Shown here: positions 1 through 9,960 of the stretch, in pieces
How the letters are laid out: each line of letters starts with the position of its first letter
Numbering within the stretch: position 1 is the first letter of the stretch
Source of the DNA: Areca catechu
Taxonomy: Eukaryota; Streptophyta; Magnoliopsida; Arecales; Arecaceae
NCBI GenBank assembly: GCA_021397845.1
Contig: CM038044.1
Coordinates: 99,136,942 to 99,200,941, forward strand
DNA length: 64,000 bases
Direction of reading: 5' to 3'
Translations under genes and position numbers: made by a program
Notes under the pieces: model-generated
Databases searched by the model: none
Told to the model about the DNA's origin: nothing
What the model saw: the letters and a program-made list of their open reading frames with translations, nothing else

Positions 1-1115
1 GTTAGAACATTTTTTGAAAACCTAACCCTAGAGGAAAATAGTATTATTTCAACTGTTAAAGGGGTTAGACTGACTGTGAATGAAGACTGTCTGAGCCAAG
101 TTCTTCAAATGCCGAGCAGAGAAAGCTGCCATCTAGTTATGAGGGAAAGACAAAGGATTTTGAGGTTAATTTTAGAAACAAACAATGTGGATGAAGTTTC
201 TAATGTAAAGGCAAATGTCTTATTGCTAGAAATGAGGCTACTTCATAACATTATAAGTAGAATCTTTTTGCCTCGCACTGGTAGATTTGACTGGGTCAGT
301 AAGAGAGATTTAGTCTTCATGAGATATGTGATTGAGGGGAGGCCCTCAATTTGCCATACATCATGCTGACACAGATGATAGATGTAGCTAGGAAGGCCAA
401 AGCATGCTTACCATATGGTATGTCCTTCATACTCATATTCAGACATTTTGGTGTTGAGCTAGATGGTGAAGACAGTAGGCTATTGCACCACACAGACACC
501 TACTTGGCTAAGTCACTTCAGAGGATGGGTTATCATCGACTGAAGGTGGTTGATCGAAGAGGATATCAAATCAGAGGGTTGTTGTTTCTTCTAATGAGGA
601 TGAGGATGATGAGGAGCCTGCATAATAGTTACCTATTTAGGAGACTACCATTGCTACTGAGCCTTCAGTACCTAATGTTGAGGAGCATAAACACACACAG
701 AGTGAGCTTGGAAGTCCCAAGACTTCACCAGCACCAGCACCATCAACACATCATGCTTCACTAGTACCATCAGCACCAACACGAGCACCTACAGTGAATG
801 TTACACCTGCTCCGGGACCATCTGCGGATACCATGAGACCATCTATGTCTCATGCCTTCTTTGCACAGTAGATGAGAGAGCTATCTCAGACCCTACCAGC
901 TCCATTGGTTCGATGTTTGGCAAGCTTCATCAAACAGTCAACACCAAACTTGAGGAGATTTGTGATGAGATCAGACAGCTACATTCTATAATAGACAGTG
1001 TTGAGTCTACCAGACCAGGACAACAGATTGACATACAGTCACTGACAGATTCCTTCAGGTCAGTATCTGATGATATCCGACAGACTGTAGCTCATAGCAA
1101 TGAGGAGTTTAGATC

Positions 1116-1128
1116 CACTACAAAAAAA
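1116..1128 (+). repeat. Left terminal inverted repeat of the CACTA element
   Basis: CACTACAAAAAAA. It pairs with the right end at 6156-6171 with one mismatch over the first 13 bases (CACTAC versus CACTAT). It is flanked on the left by AGATC; AGA is the inferred target duplication. Confidence 0.8.
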
Positions 1129-1914
1129 GTCACATATACCTATGCTTTTTAGACACGTAAAATATATACGTGAGTAAAACTTCAAATTCTAATGAAAAGG
1201 GTTATATATATCTACGTTTGGCAAATGTGAAAATGCTATAATCAATTTGTAGCTTATGTTTCAACTATTAAACATGAGTAAGTCAAATATAATGGATAAA
1301 CGTTGGTATGCCAAGAAAAGAGTATCCAAAAAAATTAATACTGATACCAGGTCTAGAGCTATTCCAAACTCGGATATGATTAATTCTAATTTATGTTATT
1401 TATGTTGATTTTCATTATTAAAATCTGCCCAACATCTAATTTATATCTCAATAATTTTAATTTATATCCTCATCTGAGTAGAGAAACTATATATATGCCT
1501 AAGTAACATGTATATCCATTTAATATCCATAACTTATATCCATTTAAAACAATATATTATTATTTTTGATATCCATTTAATACCAGTATTTACATTTGTA
1601 TATGGTAAGAAATATAGGTATGTATATAAATATGCCAGTAACCCATTCATTTTTAATCTTAGATGATATAATGTAAAGGTAAATTGTCCATCAAAAAGGT
1701 AAATAAAAAAATTTAGGACAATAATATTAAATAATCTATGCTTTCAAGTGCTTTGCCGAGTAGAATGAGCAATTATTAGCTTGATGATCAGCAATCATAG
1801 TCTAATTATTTTGTATAACATAATGTAAATATTTTATATGCAAGACACAAATTGTAAAATACAAATAATCCTAAAAAACTAGAAACTCAAGACAGATGAG
1901 ACATATTTGTTTTT

Positions 1915-2333
1915 TTTTTTTTTAAAACATGGCTCCTTCGTAACTCCAGGTTAAGCACTTATGCATCCCAGTCGAAAGCGAGAGCATGGTGTAAACCGGG
2001 ACTTCTATCTCCCTGACCAAGCTACAAAATCGGGAATTCTATTTTCGAGACTAAATTTTCCATTCTACCCCTAGTAAAAGCCGGTTACATCATGGCTGAG
2101 TAATTTTGTTGGGATGCACATCCTCATGCTCAAATCCTGGATCAGGGCATTCAAATAATTTCTTTCCATGCAAATCCTTGGATAAAAAATTCGAGCACCT
2201 TCATGACCGGGAAAAGAAAACCAAGTTTCCCTGTAAACCCCCCCACCTTCGAACGGCTCCGAAACCCTAGACCCGGCTCCGGTATGTATGTGATGAATTC
2301 ATTCGAACCTAGCTCTCATTCTCGCTAGAATCC
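1915..2333 (+). promoter_or_regulatory. Probable captured 5' flank / 5' UTR of the KNL1-like gene
   Basis: Between a poly-T run near 1910 and the ATG at 2334 the base composition changes from AT-rich transposon sequence to mixed, C-rich sequence, including a CCCCCCC run near 2240 and the AACCCTAGA motif common in plant promoters. It directly precedes the conserved start codon of the captured exon. I infer that the capture included upstream host DNA. No TATA box is certain. Confidence 0.4.
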
Positions 2334-3605
2334 ATGGATTTAGGAGAGGAGAGGAAGGAGCTCCAGAGTGCCGGCGAGCTCGACAACGAGACAATCGCGA
2401 AGAAGCACTCTCGATGGGTGAGCTTCGCTGAGACCACCATCGTCCATGTCTTCGACCGCGACGAGGATTTTGAGACCCCGTCGGACTCCAAGCCGGCCTC
2501 CATCGACAGCCCCGGGCCTGCTCGAGAGGTGGTAGGGTTCCAAGGAGACAGTCAGATAGCGATGATTCCAAGCATTTCATGGGCGAGGAAGGGAGGATGA
2601 CGAGGATGAGGACAAGGACAGAGAACAAGAGCGGTTTGTGAGGGACATGGATTCCTCGTCACCTGGAAGTGCCATCAGATCCGTGACTTCAAATGATGGT
2701 ATTCTTAGTAAAATTGTTGATATTTTAAAATGCAATTTCATAGTATTTTCCCTAATTTCCCCCGACTGGAAAGTTGTTGCTTAATGCGTTTAATCGAGTG
2801 GACTTGTGAAAATCCTTTGTTACAAGATTAAAATTTTACAATCATCTTTGCAGATCACTATCTTCTTTGTAAATTCTTATCAATTTCAAGTCACCCATGG
2901 AAAGAATTGATCTGACCAGTCTCTTTTCTCAAAAATTTCACATTATTCATAAAATTTGCTTTTTAACGAAGAAATTGATTGCTGAAGTCTTTCTTGATCC
3001 TTTGCTGTGCCCTTTGACTAGATGATAACCTTTTTGGGCTTGTATCAACGAGTTTTATTAGATATGGGAGACTCTCTGAAGCTGGAATATCAGATGATGA
3101 AAACCATGATGTTACCCTCGATTTCATAACATTTTCATTGCATTTCTGTAATCTTGCTTCCTCGGACGACCGCACCATGAACTCAGCAGGAAGCATCAGG
3201 ACACCAACAGGAGATACGGTACCTACTGACAGTGGGAACCGCATGGTCCCTGTAAGATCTATGAAGCTATTGTCTCACAGCAAGCTTTCTGACGGGAAGC
3301 TGAGTGGTATTGGGGGTGGCTCGAGTAACATGTCTCTGATAGTAGACGACACTGGCAGATATGACTATGCAAAATTATCACCCACATCAAAAGTGCTGCT
3401 GAATGAAATAAACAAGTGCATGTAGTCCAATTCTCTGAACGGTGATGGTAGAATCATGAAACATATTGGTATAGTTATGGCTGCAGAAGAATCTAGAAAG
3501 GATGAAGGACATGTTAGTAATGTAGCTGCACTAGATGATGTGGTCGATGATTGTTGTGTTGGTCCACATATTTCAGAAGATGTTTTGATGGGTGCAATCA
3601 TGAAG
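2334..3605 (+). pseudogene. KNL1: Captured fragment of a KNL1/SPC7-like kinetochore gene (exons 1 and 2 with the intron)
   Basis: KNL1 is the outer-kinetochore scaffold that recruits checkpoint proteins and PP1. Exon 1 (2334-2698) starts at ATG and encodes a basic stretch, then WVSFAETTIVHVFDRDEDFETP, then an acidic run ending PGSAIRSVTSND. This resembles the N-terminus of plant KNL1 with its RVSF PP1-docking motif. A GT...AG intron (2699-3021) is retained in phase. Exon 2 (3022-3605) opens DNLFGLVSTSFIR and continues with SDDENHDVTLD and a PTGD segment. Damage: two frameshifts in exon 1 (about 2550-2595), a TAG at 3423-3425, and loss of the rest of the gene after a GT donor at 3606. The RVSF motif reads WVSF. 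The assignment rests on remembered family motifs and should be checked by BLASTP. Confidence 0.68.
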
Positions 3606-3983
3606 GTGATATTGATTTCTATTTTATCTATGATTTATCATTTATTTTTATGATGTAATAATAATATTTTTTTATTTCACAAAAAGTATAATGTGGGAAA
3701 TGAGCATTATAATTTGTAATGAAGACTATGACAAAAAAATGGAGAGGAATGAAGTACCATTTAAGAAAAAAGTACTTAATAAGAAATTATAATAAGAATA
3801 GGAAAAGACAAGGTGAAGTACTTAAAAATATCCCAGAGGTTCAATGGAAGGAAGCTATAAATAGTTGGTCTATTCTACAATGACAAGTATATAGAAATTA
3901 TTATTTTTTATTGATTGAGATCAATTTTTTATAATAATTAATGTCGGTTTTAAATTTTGGTATATATGGAATAATGACAGAAA
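3606..3983. other. AT-rich stretch between the captured fragment and the TNP remnants
   Basis: This stretch has no supported gene. It begins at the GT donor that follows the KNL1-like exon and contains A-rich sequence with short exon-like pieces (about 3720-3860) that I cannot assign. Confidence 0.4.
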
Positions 3984-5390
3984 ATGACAGATATCAATAT
4001 TGACTGCAAGGAGAAGTATAGGTATCCTCATTATGCAGAAACAAGGAGCTTCATGCAAATCAATCACCTATATGTGAAACCCATCCAAATTTCTTTAAGT
4101 GCTTGCTTTGAGAAATATATGTGTTATGTTCAACTACTTTTTTCATATGTTGTATACTCAGTTCAAAAGGACAGAAAAAAAATTGAGTCATCCCTGCATG
4201 TGGGTGAAGACTCGTACTAGAAAGAATGGTAAACCTGTAAATGATGCTGTTGTCGGACTAGTTGTAAGTATTCTTTACTAGTCAATTAAATTATAAGTCT
4301 ATCTTATTTTGTATTATAATATTTATTTCTTGTAATTAATACATATATGTTTACTAGAATCAAAAGGAAATGTTTAAAGATGTAGAAGAGGATGAAGCAT
4401 TTTTTAAACAGTTTGGCAAAGAAAGACAAGACATGATCTATTGCTTAGGGATAGGACCAACTTCCAGTTCATTGTGGGGCTCTAAAGCAACAAATGAAGT
4501 CTTGAAAAAGGAAAATGAGAGTTTGCGTAAAATGGTTAATGACTTGGCAGGTCAAGTTGGAACTTTCCAAGTTCAAGTACAAATATTTATGGTTCAACAA
4601 TTTTGATGAGTACTTTAGTTAAATATGTAATTCTTTTTTTATTTCTATATGAATGAGATTGGATAATTTAATCTTTATTTTCAGAATTGTTCTGATTTTT
4701 TTTGAAAATATGAAAATATCATGGAAGTAACCCGATGACCATTCATTCTACTTGCTATTTAATTGATGAATTTAACCTGTTATTATACTTATTTATTAAT
4801 GGGGTATTGCCAACATGAAAGAAGTTGATGATCATTCACCAAAGATAGATAACATGTCATCTGTTAGTAGAAAATATAATCCAAAAGTATCTATGATATT
4901 ATTATTTTATGCAATACTTGTAATTTAATTTTTTTTAAGAAAGTTGGCTAACTCTCTATTATTTCTAGAATGGTGATAGAGTTGAACTAAACTCATCTCA
5001 AGTGAATATATCACCCATTCTTGAATCATCTAAAATTGTAAGTAAAATTTATTTTAATAAATTTACAGATTTTAATAGAATAGTTCAATGTTATTAAGTG
5101 GTGAATCATCAAGACTTATTCATTATATTATATGAAATCAGTACTTGCATGATGAATAAGTTGTTTTATTGGATATCTCATAGAAAGAAGTAGGCAAAGG
5201 AACATTTATTTCTGATGATAAAGACAAGATATTGATGGGCAAAAATTTGGGAGATATATTTTGTGAGGTTTCTATTTCTTATGCAATTAAGCCCACCACT
5301 TTATTGCTTGAAAAGGACAAAAGTCAATCTTTGATGAAACATACCATGGGTACTCACATTATTTGGTGGAAAGATTATGTATATATCTAT
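3984..5390 (+). pseudogene. TNP1/Ptta (Transposase_24)-like coding remnants of the CACTA element
   Basis: Exon-like pieces are separated by GT-AG introns. One ends TRKNGKPVNDAVVGLV (to 4263). The next (4358-4606) encodes an acidic helix, FGKERQDMIYCLGIGPTSSS, then an ENESLRKMVNDLAGQV coiled coil. This order is typical of the plant Ptta/En/Spm protein. A later piece (about 5186-5383) reads GTFISDDKDKILMGKNLGD then FCEVSISYAIKPTTLL, resembling the domain often found at the end of these proteins (DUF8039-like). These proteins are accessory DNA-binding factors of CACTA elements, not the catalytic transposase. No continuous frame remains. Assignment is from family motifs only. Confidence 0.55.
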
Positions 5391-5934
5391 ATATATTATT
5401 GATTTAATAATGATTTATACTAGCTCTGAAATGATGTATATTTATATGATTCCTTTTTTTTGCAGATTCAGGTGATATGACGAAAGGTGTCAAGGAAGAT
5501 ATGGAGATTTTGCAAAGTTTCCTTTATTTTTATTCTCTTTATGGTGTAGCAAAATAGTTGGAACTTGTTTTATGATATATTTTGAGTTCTAGTATTTACT
5601 TTCTTTTAAATTAGTACTATGTTTTGTTTCTTATTTTTTGAATTTTGATGGAATTAACAAAGTTGTTGAGACAATATTTTTGTGAGACTACCACTATGTA
5701 TGTTCAACTATATTTAATATAATGATGAAAATTATCTTGTTTGTAGTTATTTTATATTTTTCTATTTTTATTTATTATTGCAGGTAATTCATATTTTGAA
5801 ATTGGATTAAGCAGGACTATATTTAATTATATACCCATATTTTATTATTGATATTACAGGTTCATTTATATGCACATTTTGTTAATTACAATGAATTTTA
5901 ATTCGTGTGTATTTAATTACCCATGTTTTATAAA

Positions 5935-6140
5935 GACGGGTATAGACTAAATTTATATCCACGTATACAATCTTATCTACGTTAGATATTACGTTGGTAA
6001 AGCACGTCTACGTATATGAAAAACAAAACGTGGATATAAGCTACACCCACGCCGGACATACCCACGTTTAACCAAATGTGTGTACCAACGTGGGTGTAGA
6101 CATATATCCATGTTTTTTAAGCTTTTATCCATATATTTTT
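5935..6140. repeat. Subterminal repeats of the CACTA element
   Basis: Several copies of an ACGTGG / CCCACGT motif in both orientations occur within about 200 bp of the right end (for example near 5958, 6033, 6048, 6063 and 6090). Related ACGT motifs lie near the left end at about 1154-1220. Clustered subterminal motifs of this kind are the known binding sites for TNPA-type proteins in En/Spm elements; that role here is inferred. Confidence 0.5.
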
Positions 6141-6155
6141 TATGTGGGTGCAGTT

Positions 6156-6171
6156 CAGTTTTTTTATAGTG
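6156..6171 (-). repeat. Right terminal inverted repeat of the CACTA element
   Basis: CAGTTTTTTTATAGTG is the inverted partner of the left end. AGA follows immediately (6172-6174), then the interrupted S1 ORF resumes. Confidence 0.8.
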
Positions 6172-6654
6172 AGATTTGAGTTGTGAGAGATGAGCTATAG
6201 GATGGGATCAATTGAACAGAGTAGAAAAATGGAAGATGATTATACTAAAGGTGTGGGGATACTCAGGGCTGAATTTGGCAGATTGAGAGGTTCAGCAGAG
6301 GCTTTTGCCAATGCTCAGGCTAGTGAGCTCATTGCACTCCATGAGGGAAACAAGAAGATTAAGACTGAGCTGAGCACTGTATGGCTTTTTCTGTCGAAGT
6401 TGTCTTCAATCATTGAGACTCTTGGAACATCTCTAAAATAGCCAGCACCTCCTCCACTTTTTGTTCCTCCTAGATTATTTGATCCAGAACCCATATCCTC
6501 TTGTCCACCTTCTTCATCCTATCACCCTAGACAGCCTCCACCTCACTCTACTAGGACTGGACCTTCTACTAGGGCTAGAGGTTATTCTAGTCATCTTATA
6601 TCTTGGCAAGGTTGATCTGAGTCTGTCAAGGTAGAGTCTAATGATAGTGAATAG

Positions 6655-7279
6655 ACCAATCTTTTGTATTTTTGTGTGTTTCTATAAGTTGTATTGAACA
6701 TTTTGAAAGAAATGCAAGTATTTCCTTTCTAACTTATTGTGTTTGCAATGTTAAGTGTGAATTTATAATTTTATATTAGATTATCAAAATTTTTATGAGA
6801 AAGTGAAATTATCTCAAATAATGTTTATAATCTTCTCATTCTGTTTCAAAAATTGAGCTTGAAGTACTTAACTAAGGGGGAGAATTTATTTGAATTCTTT
6901 TTTGATTAATGACTAAAAGGGGGAGAATATTGCATGGAAATATTGAATGGGAGAATGATATTATTGAATTGTATATGCATGGATAATTGCCAATTAATGA
7001 ATGAAATATGGGGAGATATTGGCTCATATTTGCTTTGATAAGCATTATAATTTTCCAAATTGCTCTGATATAATTTGAAATGGCTATCTACTACTATTAG
7101 CTCGAATAAGCTTTGATACATATTGAACTTATTTCAAAAGCTCTGATACATTGTCAATATGTTCTAATTCTTTCAAATACATTCTCGGTATACAACTCAT
7201 ACATGTTGATACTTACTTCCAAATATACTCATACATGTAACTGTAAAGTTTTTTCCATGCCTGGTATTTTGTCATTATC
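6655..7279 (+). other. S1 3' UTR
   Basis: Non-coding stretch between the ORF stop (6654) and the polypurine tract. It holds purine-rich GGGGGAGAA blocks (about 6875 and 6920) and a series of GCTCTGATA-like repeats (7032-7149), listed separately. The equivalent S2 region is 13420-14126. Confidence 0.6.
7032..7149 (+). repeat. GCTCTGATA repeats complementary to the element's primer binding site (S1)
   Basis: GCTTTGATA (7032), GCTCTGATA (7062), a diverged GCTCGAATA (about 7100), GCTTTGATAC (7110) and GCTCTGATAC (7140) recur about every 30-40 bases in the sense strand. GCTCTGATAC equals the 3' end of plant initiator tRNA-Met without its last two bases, so it is complementary to the PBS (GTATCAGAGC). 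S2 has the same arrangement at 13535-13631. Function is inferred only. Confidence 0.6.
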
Positions 7280-7292
7280 AAAAAGGGGAAGA
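7280..7292 (+). promoter_or_regulatory. Polypurine tract of S1
   Basis: AAAAAGGGGAAGA directly precedes the 3' LTR, the position where plus-strand DNA synthesis is primed in LTR elements. S2 has AAAAAGGGGGAGA at the same place. Confidence 0.75.
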
Positions 7293-7689
7293 TTATTGAC
7301 CCCTTGAATGATTTTGATGATAACAAAATATTGGAGCATGAACTTGAGTTACTAACTACTTTTTAAGTGTTTTATAAGTTTTTATAGGATGATTTTAATG
7401 CTCAATCACAACTCCTACAACCTTGTTATATGTCATGTGTAGTGTTATAAATGTATCATGTAAAGAAGAGCCCAAAGAAAAATTAAAGTAGTATTCATAA
7501 AAATAGGTTTCTTCTATGTGTTTTTCAAGCTCAAAATTCTTTAGAATCTATTGTTAGTTAAGTTGGAAAGTGTCTTGAGTGATTAAAAGCTATTGGATGA
7601 TTTCTGGAGAAGAGTTGAAGATCTTATGGAAAATTCACTCGAGCCAACTCTAGTTCTTGGCATGCATGAAGGATTATGGCATGTAGAGA

Positions 7690-8080
7690 TCCGAGCCGAC
7701 TCGAAGGAACCCGAGTTGACTCATCCAGAGCATCATTTCTTGAATTAGATAGACGAGCTAACCCGAAAGCAATCCGAGCCGACTCAACCATTTAGTTAGG
7801 CATTCGAGTCGACCCTTCAATAATCCGAGCCGACTCCTCCAGAGTCCAGGAAAAATTAGTTCTGAAAGAACAAGCCAAGCGAGCTGACTCTATTGAGAAG
7901 AGCCGACTCCTCCAGAGTACCATTTTGAAGACTTGGGAATCCAAGCTGACTGGATTGAGGTGAGTCAACTCAACCAGAGTAAGGAATCAATGACCCTGAG
8001 AATCTGAGTTGACTCGACTGAGGTGAGGTGACTCGACCAGAGTGAAGACTCGACTACTCTGAGGATCTGAGCCGACTTGA
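7690..8080 (+). promoter_or_regulatory. GAGCCGACTC motif array in U3 of the S1 LTR
   Basis: Five exact GCCGAC cores lie at 7695, 7778, 7829, 7902 and 8071, mixed with diverged GAGTCGAC and GAGCTGAC copies. The array lies 130-520 bp upstream of the TATA box. RCCGAC is the published DRE/CRT core bound by DREB/CBF factors; binding here is inferred. Equivalent arrays occur in the S2 and S3 LTRs. Confidence 0.6.
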
Positions 8081-8210
8081 ATGTCGATTCCAGGCATGTA
8101 ATTACTAGTTCCAGAACTATATTTTTGAATTTGAAAAGTGCACCAACAGTCAAATTTCAAATCCCAACAGTCTACAATGGCTATATCCATCTAAGAAGAG
8201 TACAAGACTC

Positions 8211-8217
8211 TATAAAT
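8211..8217 (+). promoter_or_regulatory. TATA box of the S1 LTR
   Basis: TATAAAT follows the motif array. The S2 5' LTR has the same context in reverse orientation (ATTTATAGAGTCTTG at 21360). Confidence 0.55.
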
Positions 8218-8489
8218 GAGGGATTTGGACAATGTTTGAAGAGGTTAATGAGCAGTTAATGATCATATGAGCTTGTGAGCAAGAGAGCATCAAAGAGCAT
8301 TCAAGTCAGCCTTCAAGACTTCAGTAACTCAAATCTGAAGCTTGAAGCATTTACTAAAGAAGTTGAAGAAGCCATTGAAGTGCATTAAAGGCCAATTAAG
8401 AAGGCTTTTCTTGAGCTGCAACTGCAACCATCAGACAACTTTAGTTTGTCAATTAGTTGCTTGTTTTTCTTAACTCTTTTGTGAGTTTG

Positions 8490-8710
8490 TGGGTTTTTGG
8501 TGAGCTCAATTGAAAAACCAAGTATAGGTTCTTAGTGATACTATTTGAAAACCAAGTGTGGGCTTTTGGTGATCCTGTTTAAAACCAAGTGTGGGTTCTT
8601 GGTGATCCTGTTCAAAATCAAGTTGGGTTCTTGGTGATCCTATTCAAAACCAAGTTGGGTTTTTGGTGAGCCCGGTTGAAAAACCAAGTCGGGTTTTGGA
8701 TTGTGAGCCC
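8490..8710 (+). repeat. Imperfect ~35-bp tandem repeats in the S1 LTR
   Basis: About five to six units alternate AAAACCAAGT(GT)GGGTT and CTTGGTGATCCTGTTC. The same block is present in every SIRE-type LTR here (about 12120-12260, 20930-21110, 31640-31860, 58360-58540), so it is an LTR feature downstream of the TATA box and not a separate satellite. Confidence 0.65.
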
Positions 8711-8974
8711 GGTAAAACAATCTAACTGTATTCCATGGATGAATATAGTGAAAATCCCAAGTGGTATCTTGGATAGTGGACGTATGAGTGAGGTTGCTCT
8801 GACCACTATAAAATTGCTCTGTTTGTGATTATGCTTTTTCTTCTTTACTTGCCTTTGCTTTAAATATCTGAATCATAACACCTACCACACAAGAAGATTT
8901 AAAAGTGCACATATCTGTTTGAATTTTTTAAATTTCCAATTCACCCCCCTCTTGGGAAAGCCACCTGGGTAACA

Positions 8975-9960
8975 TAGGGGATCCTACAAGCAACAAAGTT
9001 AGAGACCTATTGAAGCAGAGAAAGATATGGAAAGGAAACTTTGAGTAGAGAGGGGGTAGGGGATGGCAATGGAAGATGGATCTTGGCATGGATGAGGCTT
9101 GGTATGGATGAGGCTTGGTATGGATGAGTCTTGGTGAGGAGGAAGCTTGTTGCCTGGAGACTTGAAGGAGAAATGCTTGTCGGCTAGGGCTTAGAGGAGG
9201 GGCTCTTGGCAGCTAGGGCTTGGAGGAGAGATTAGGGTTTGGGACTTAGAGAACAAGGTTGGTTTGGGTCTCACACCCTCTCCCTCACATAGCGTCAATG
9301 CTAATAGCAAAAGAAATATAAGAAAACTCTTTCATTCATTCATCATAATTCATCCTTACAAGAGGAAGGGGGGTACTTATCATTCACCCAAGATTCTTTT
9401 GAAATTTGAATACATGCCTAAAACAAAGAGAGAAAAAAAGGGGCATCTTTTATGCTTGGGCGGTCAAGGATTTCCATGTGGGGTGCCTCTCTTAAATTGA
9501 ATGGATTTCCTTTCATGCTGGGTTAAAGATTTCCAAGTGGGGTGCCTCTTTTGAATTTTGAAAACTTTCAAGTTGGTGGGAGAAGAAAGTGGGGTGCCCA
9601 TTTGAATTTCATGCTTGGGGTCTCCCTTGTTTGGCATGGAGATGTGGTGGGACCCTGCTTTTTATGGAAGATGAGGTGGCGTTATGAGTGAGTCCTCTTT
9701 TAGGGTCAATTCTTGTATGAAGATTGATGTGGCTTTACCTTTCCTGTAGTCATGTTTCAAGGTTCTTCTTAGGTCTATGTTGGTGGTCCTCTTGAGTTGA
9801 ACTTGACTCAAATGAATTACAAGACATTGACATTAATAAACTTAAGAAAATAGCTTGACTCAATTACAGGACTGACAAGACCTAATTATCTATAATCCAT
9901 AAAGAGGTTGGGTTGGTCTGAACTGAGTGTAGCCTCTTTCAGATTTTGGTGTCTGCACCA
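8975..9960 (-). repeat. LTR1 of G1 (3' LTR, truncated by the S1 insertion)
   Basis: It aligns with 23632-24596 of LTR2, for example GGGATCCTACAAGCAACAA and the GTCTGCACCA terminus at 9960. The missing part corresponds to 23219-23631 of LTR2 and lies beyond the S1 insertion. On the minus strand the LTR begins TGGTGCAGACACC. Confidence 0.75.

Larger units (their letters stand above)
1114..6171 (+). mobile_element. CACTA (En/Spm-type) DNA transposon with a captured host-gene fragment
   Basis: The left end reads CACTACAAAAAAA (1116-1128). The right end reads CAGTTTTTTTATAGTG (6156-6171), whose reverse complement starts CACTATAAAAAAA. AGA at 1111-1113 and AGA at 6172-6174 form the 3-bp target duplication typical of CACTA elements; this places two bases (TC) before the left CACTA. 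Joining the flanks at one AGA restores the S1 reading frame. Inside are AT-rich subterminal regions with repeated ACGTGG/CCCACG motifs, a KNL1-like fragment (2334-3605), and TNP/Ptta-like exons (about 4000-5390). I see no recognisable TNPD/Transposase_21 (DDE) transposase, so the copy is probably non-autonomous. Confidence 0.82.
1..6654 (+). pseudogene. S1 extra ORF downstream of pol (putative plant transposon / env-like protein), split by the CACTA element
   Basis: The coding segments are 1-1113 and 6175-6654; the insert lies between them. The product resembles the S2 protein at 14127-16063: shared motifs include LLHN-I-RIFL-RTGRFDWVS near 240-300, VRK/ARKAKAYLPYGM near 390-420, and MSYRMGS at 6190. 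I infer it is the 'putative plant transposon protein' found after pol in SIRE-type elements; its role is unknown. The N-terminal half is alpha-helical in character, a Pro/Ser/Thr-rich stretch follows (about 700-900), and the C-terminal part looks like a coiled coil. A frameshift lies near 340-350 (the frame ending ICHTSC gives way to one beginning MPYIML). In-frame stops include one just after the insertion (TGA at about 6184). The frame ends in a Ser-Glu tail at TAG 6652-6654, close to the S2 ending. Confidence 0.65.
1..8974 (+). mobile_element. S1: SIRE-like Ty1/copia element, 3' portion
   Basis: This is the 3' part of a long copia-type LTR element whose 5' part lies beyond the left edge. 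In order it shows an extra ORF (to 6654), a 3' UTR, a polypurine tract and a 3' LTR (7294-8974). The order and sequence match S2 (11846-22228, opposite strand), where the same ORF lies downstream of copia gag-pol. An extra ORF between pol and the 3' LTR is characteristic of the SIRE/Maximus lineage. A CACTA element (1114-6171) is inserted in the ORF. S1 itself sits in the LTR of gypsy element G1: the flank after 8974 matches G1 LTR sequence at about 23630. Confidence 0.8.
7294..8974 (+). repeat. 3' LTR of S1 (SIRE-like)
   Basis: It runs from TATTGACCCC (canonical start TGTTGACC, as in S3) to CACCTGGGTAACA and aligns along its length with the S2 LTRs (11846-13405, 20649-22228) and the S3 LTR (57089-58815). 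Landmarks in order: a GCCGAC-motif array (7690-8080), a TATA box (8211-8217), an imperfect ~35-bp tandem repeat of the AAAACCAAGTTGGGTTCTTGG type (about 8490-8710), and the conserved end near 8940-8974. Confidence 0.8.

Noticed and set aside
2299..2628. Minus-strand frames overlapping the KNL1-like exon
   Set aside because: Shadow frames of the GC-richer captured exon; the plus-strand frame has conserved motifs and splice sites.
9264..9500. Frame MGLTPSPSHSVNANSKRN and its twin at 23894-24202
   Set aside because: Both lie in the G1/G2 LTRs and reflect LTR homology, not a gene.
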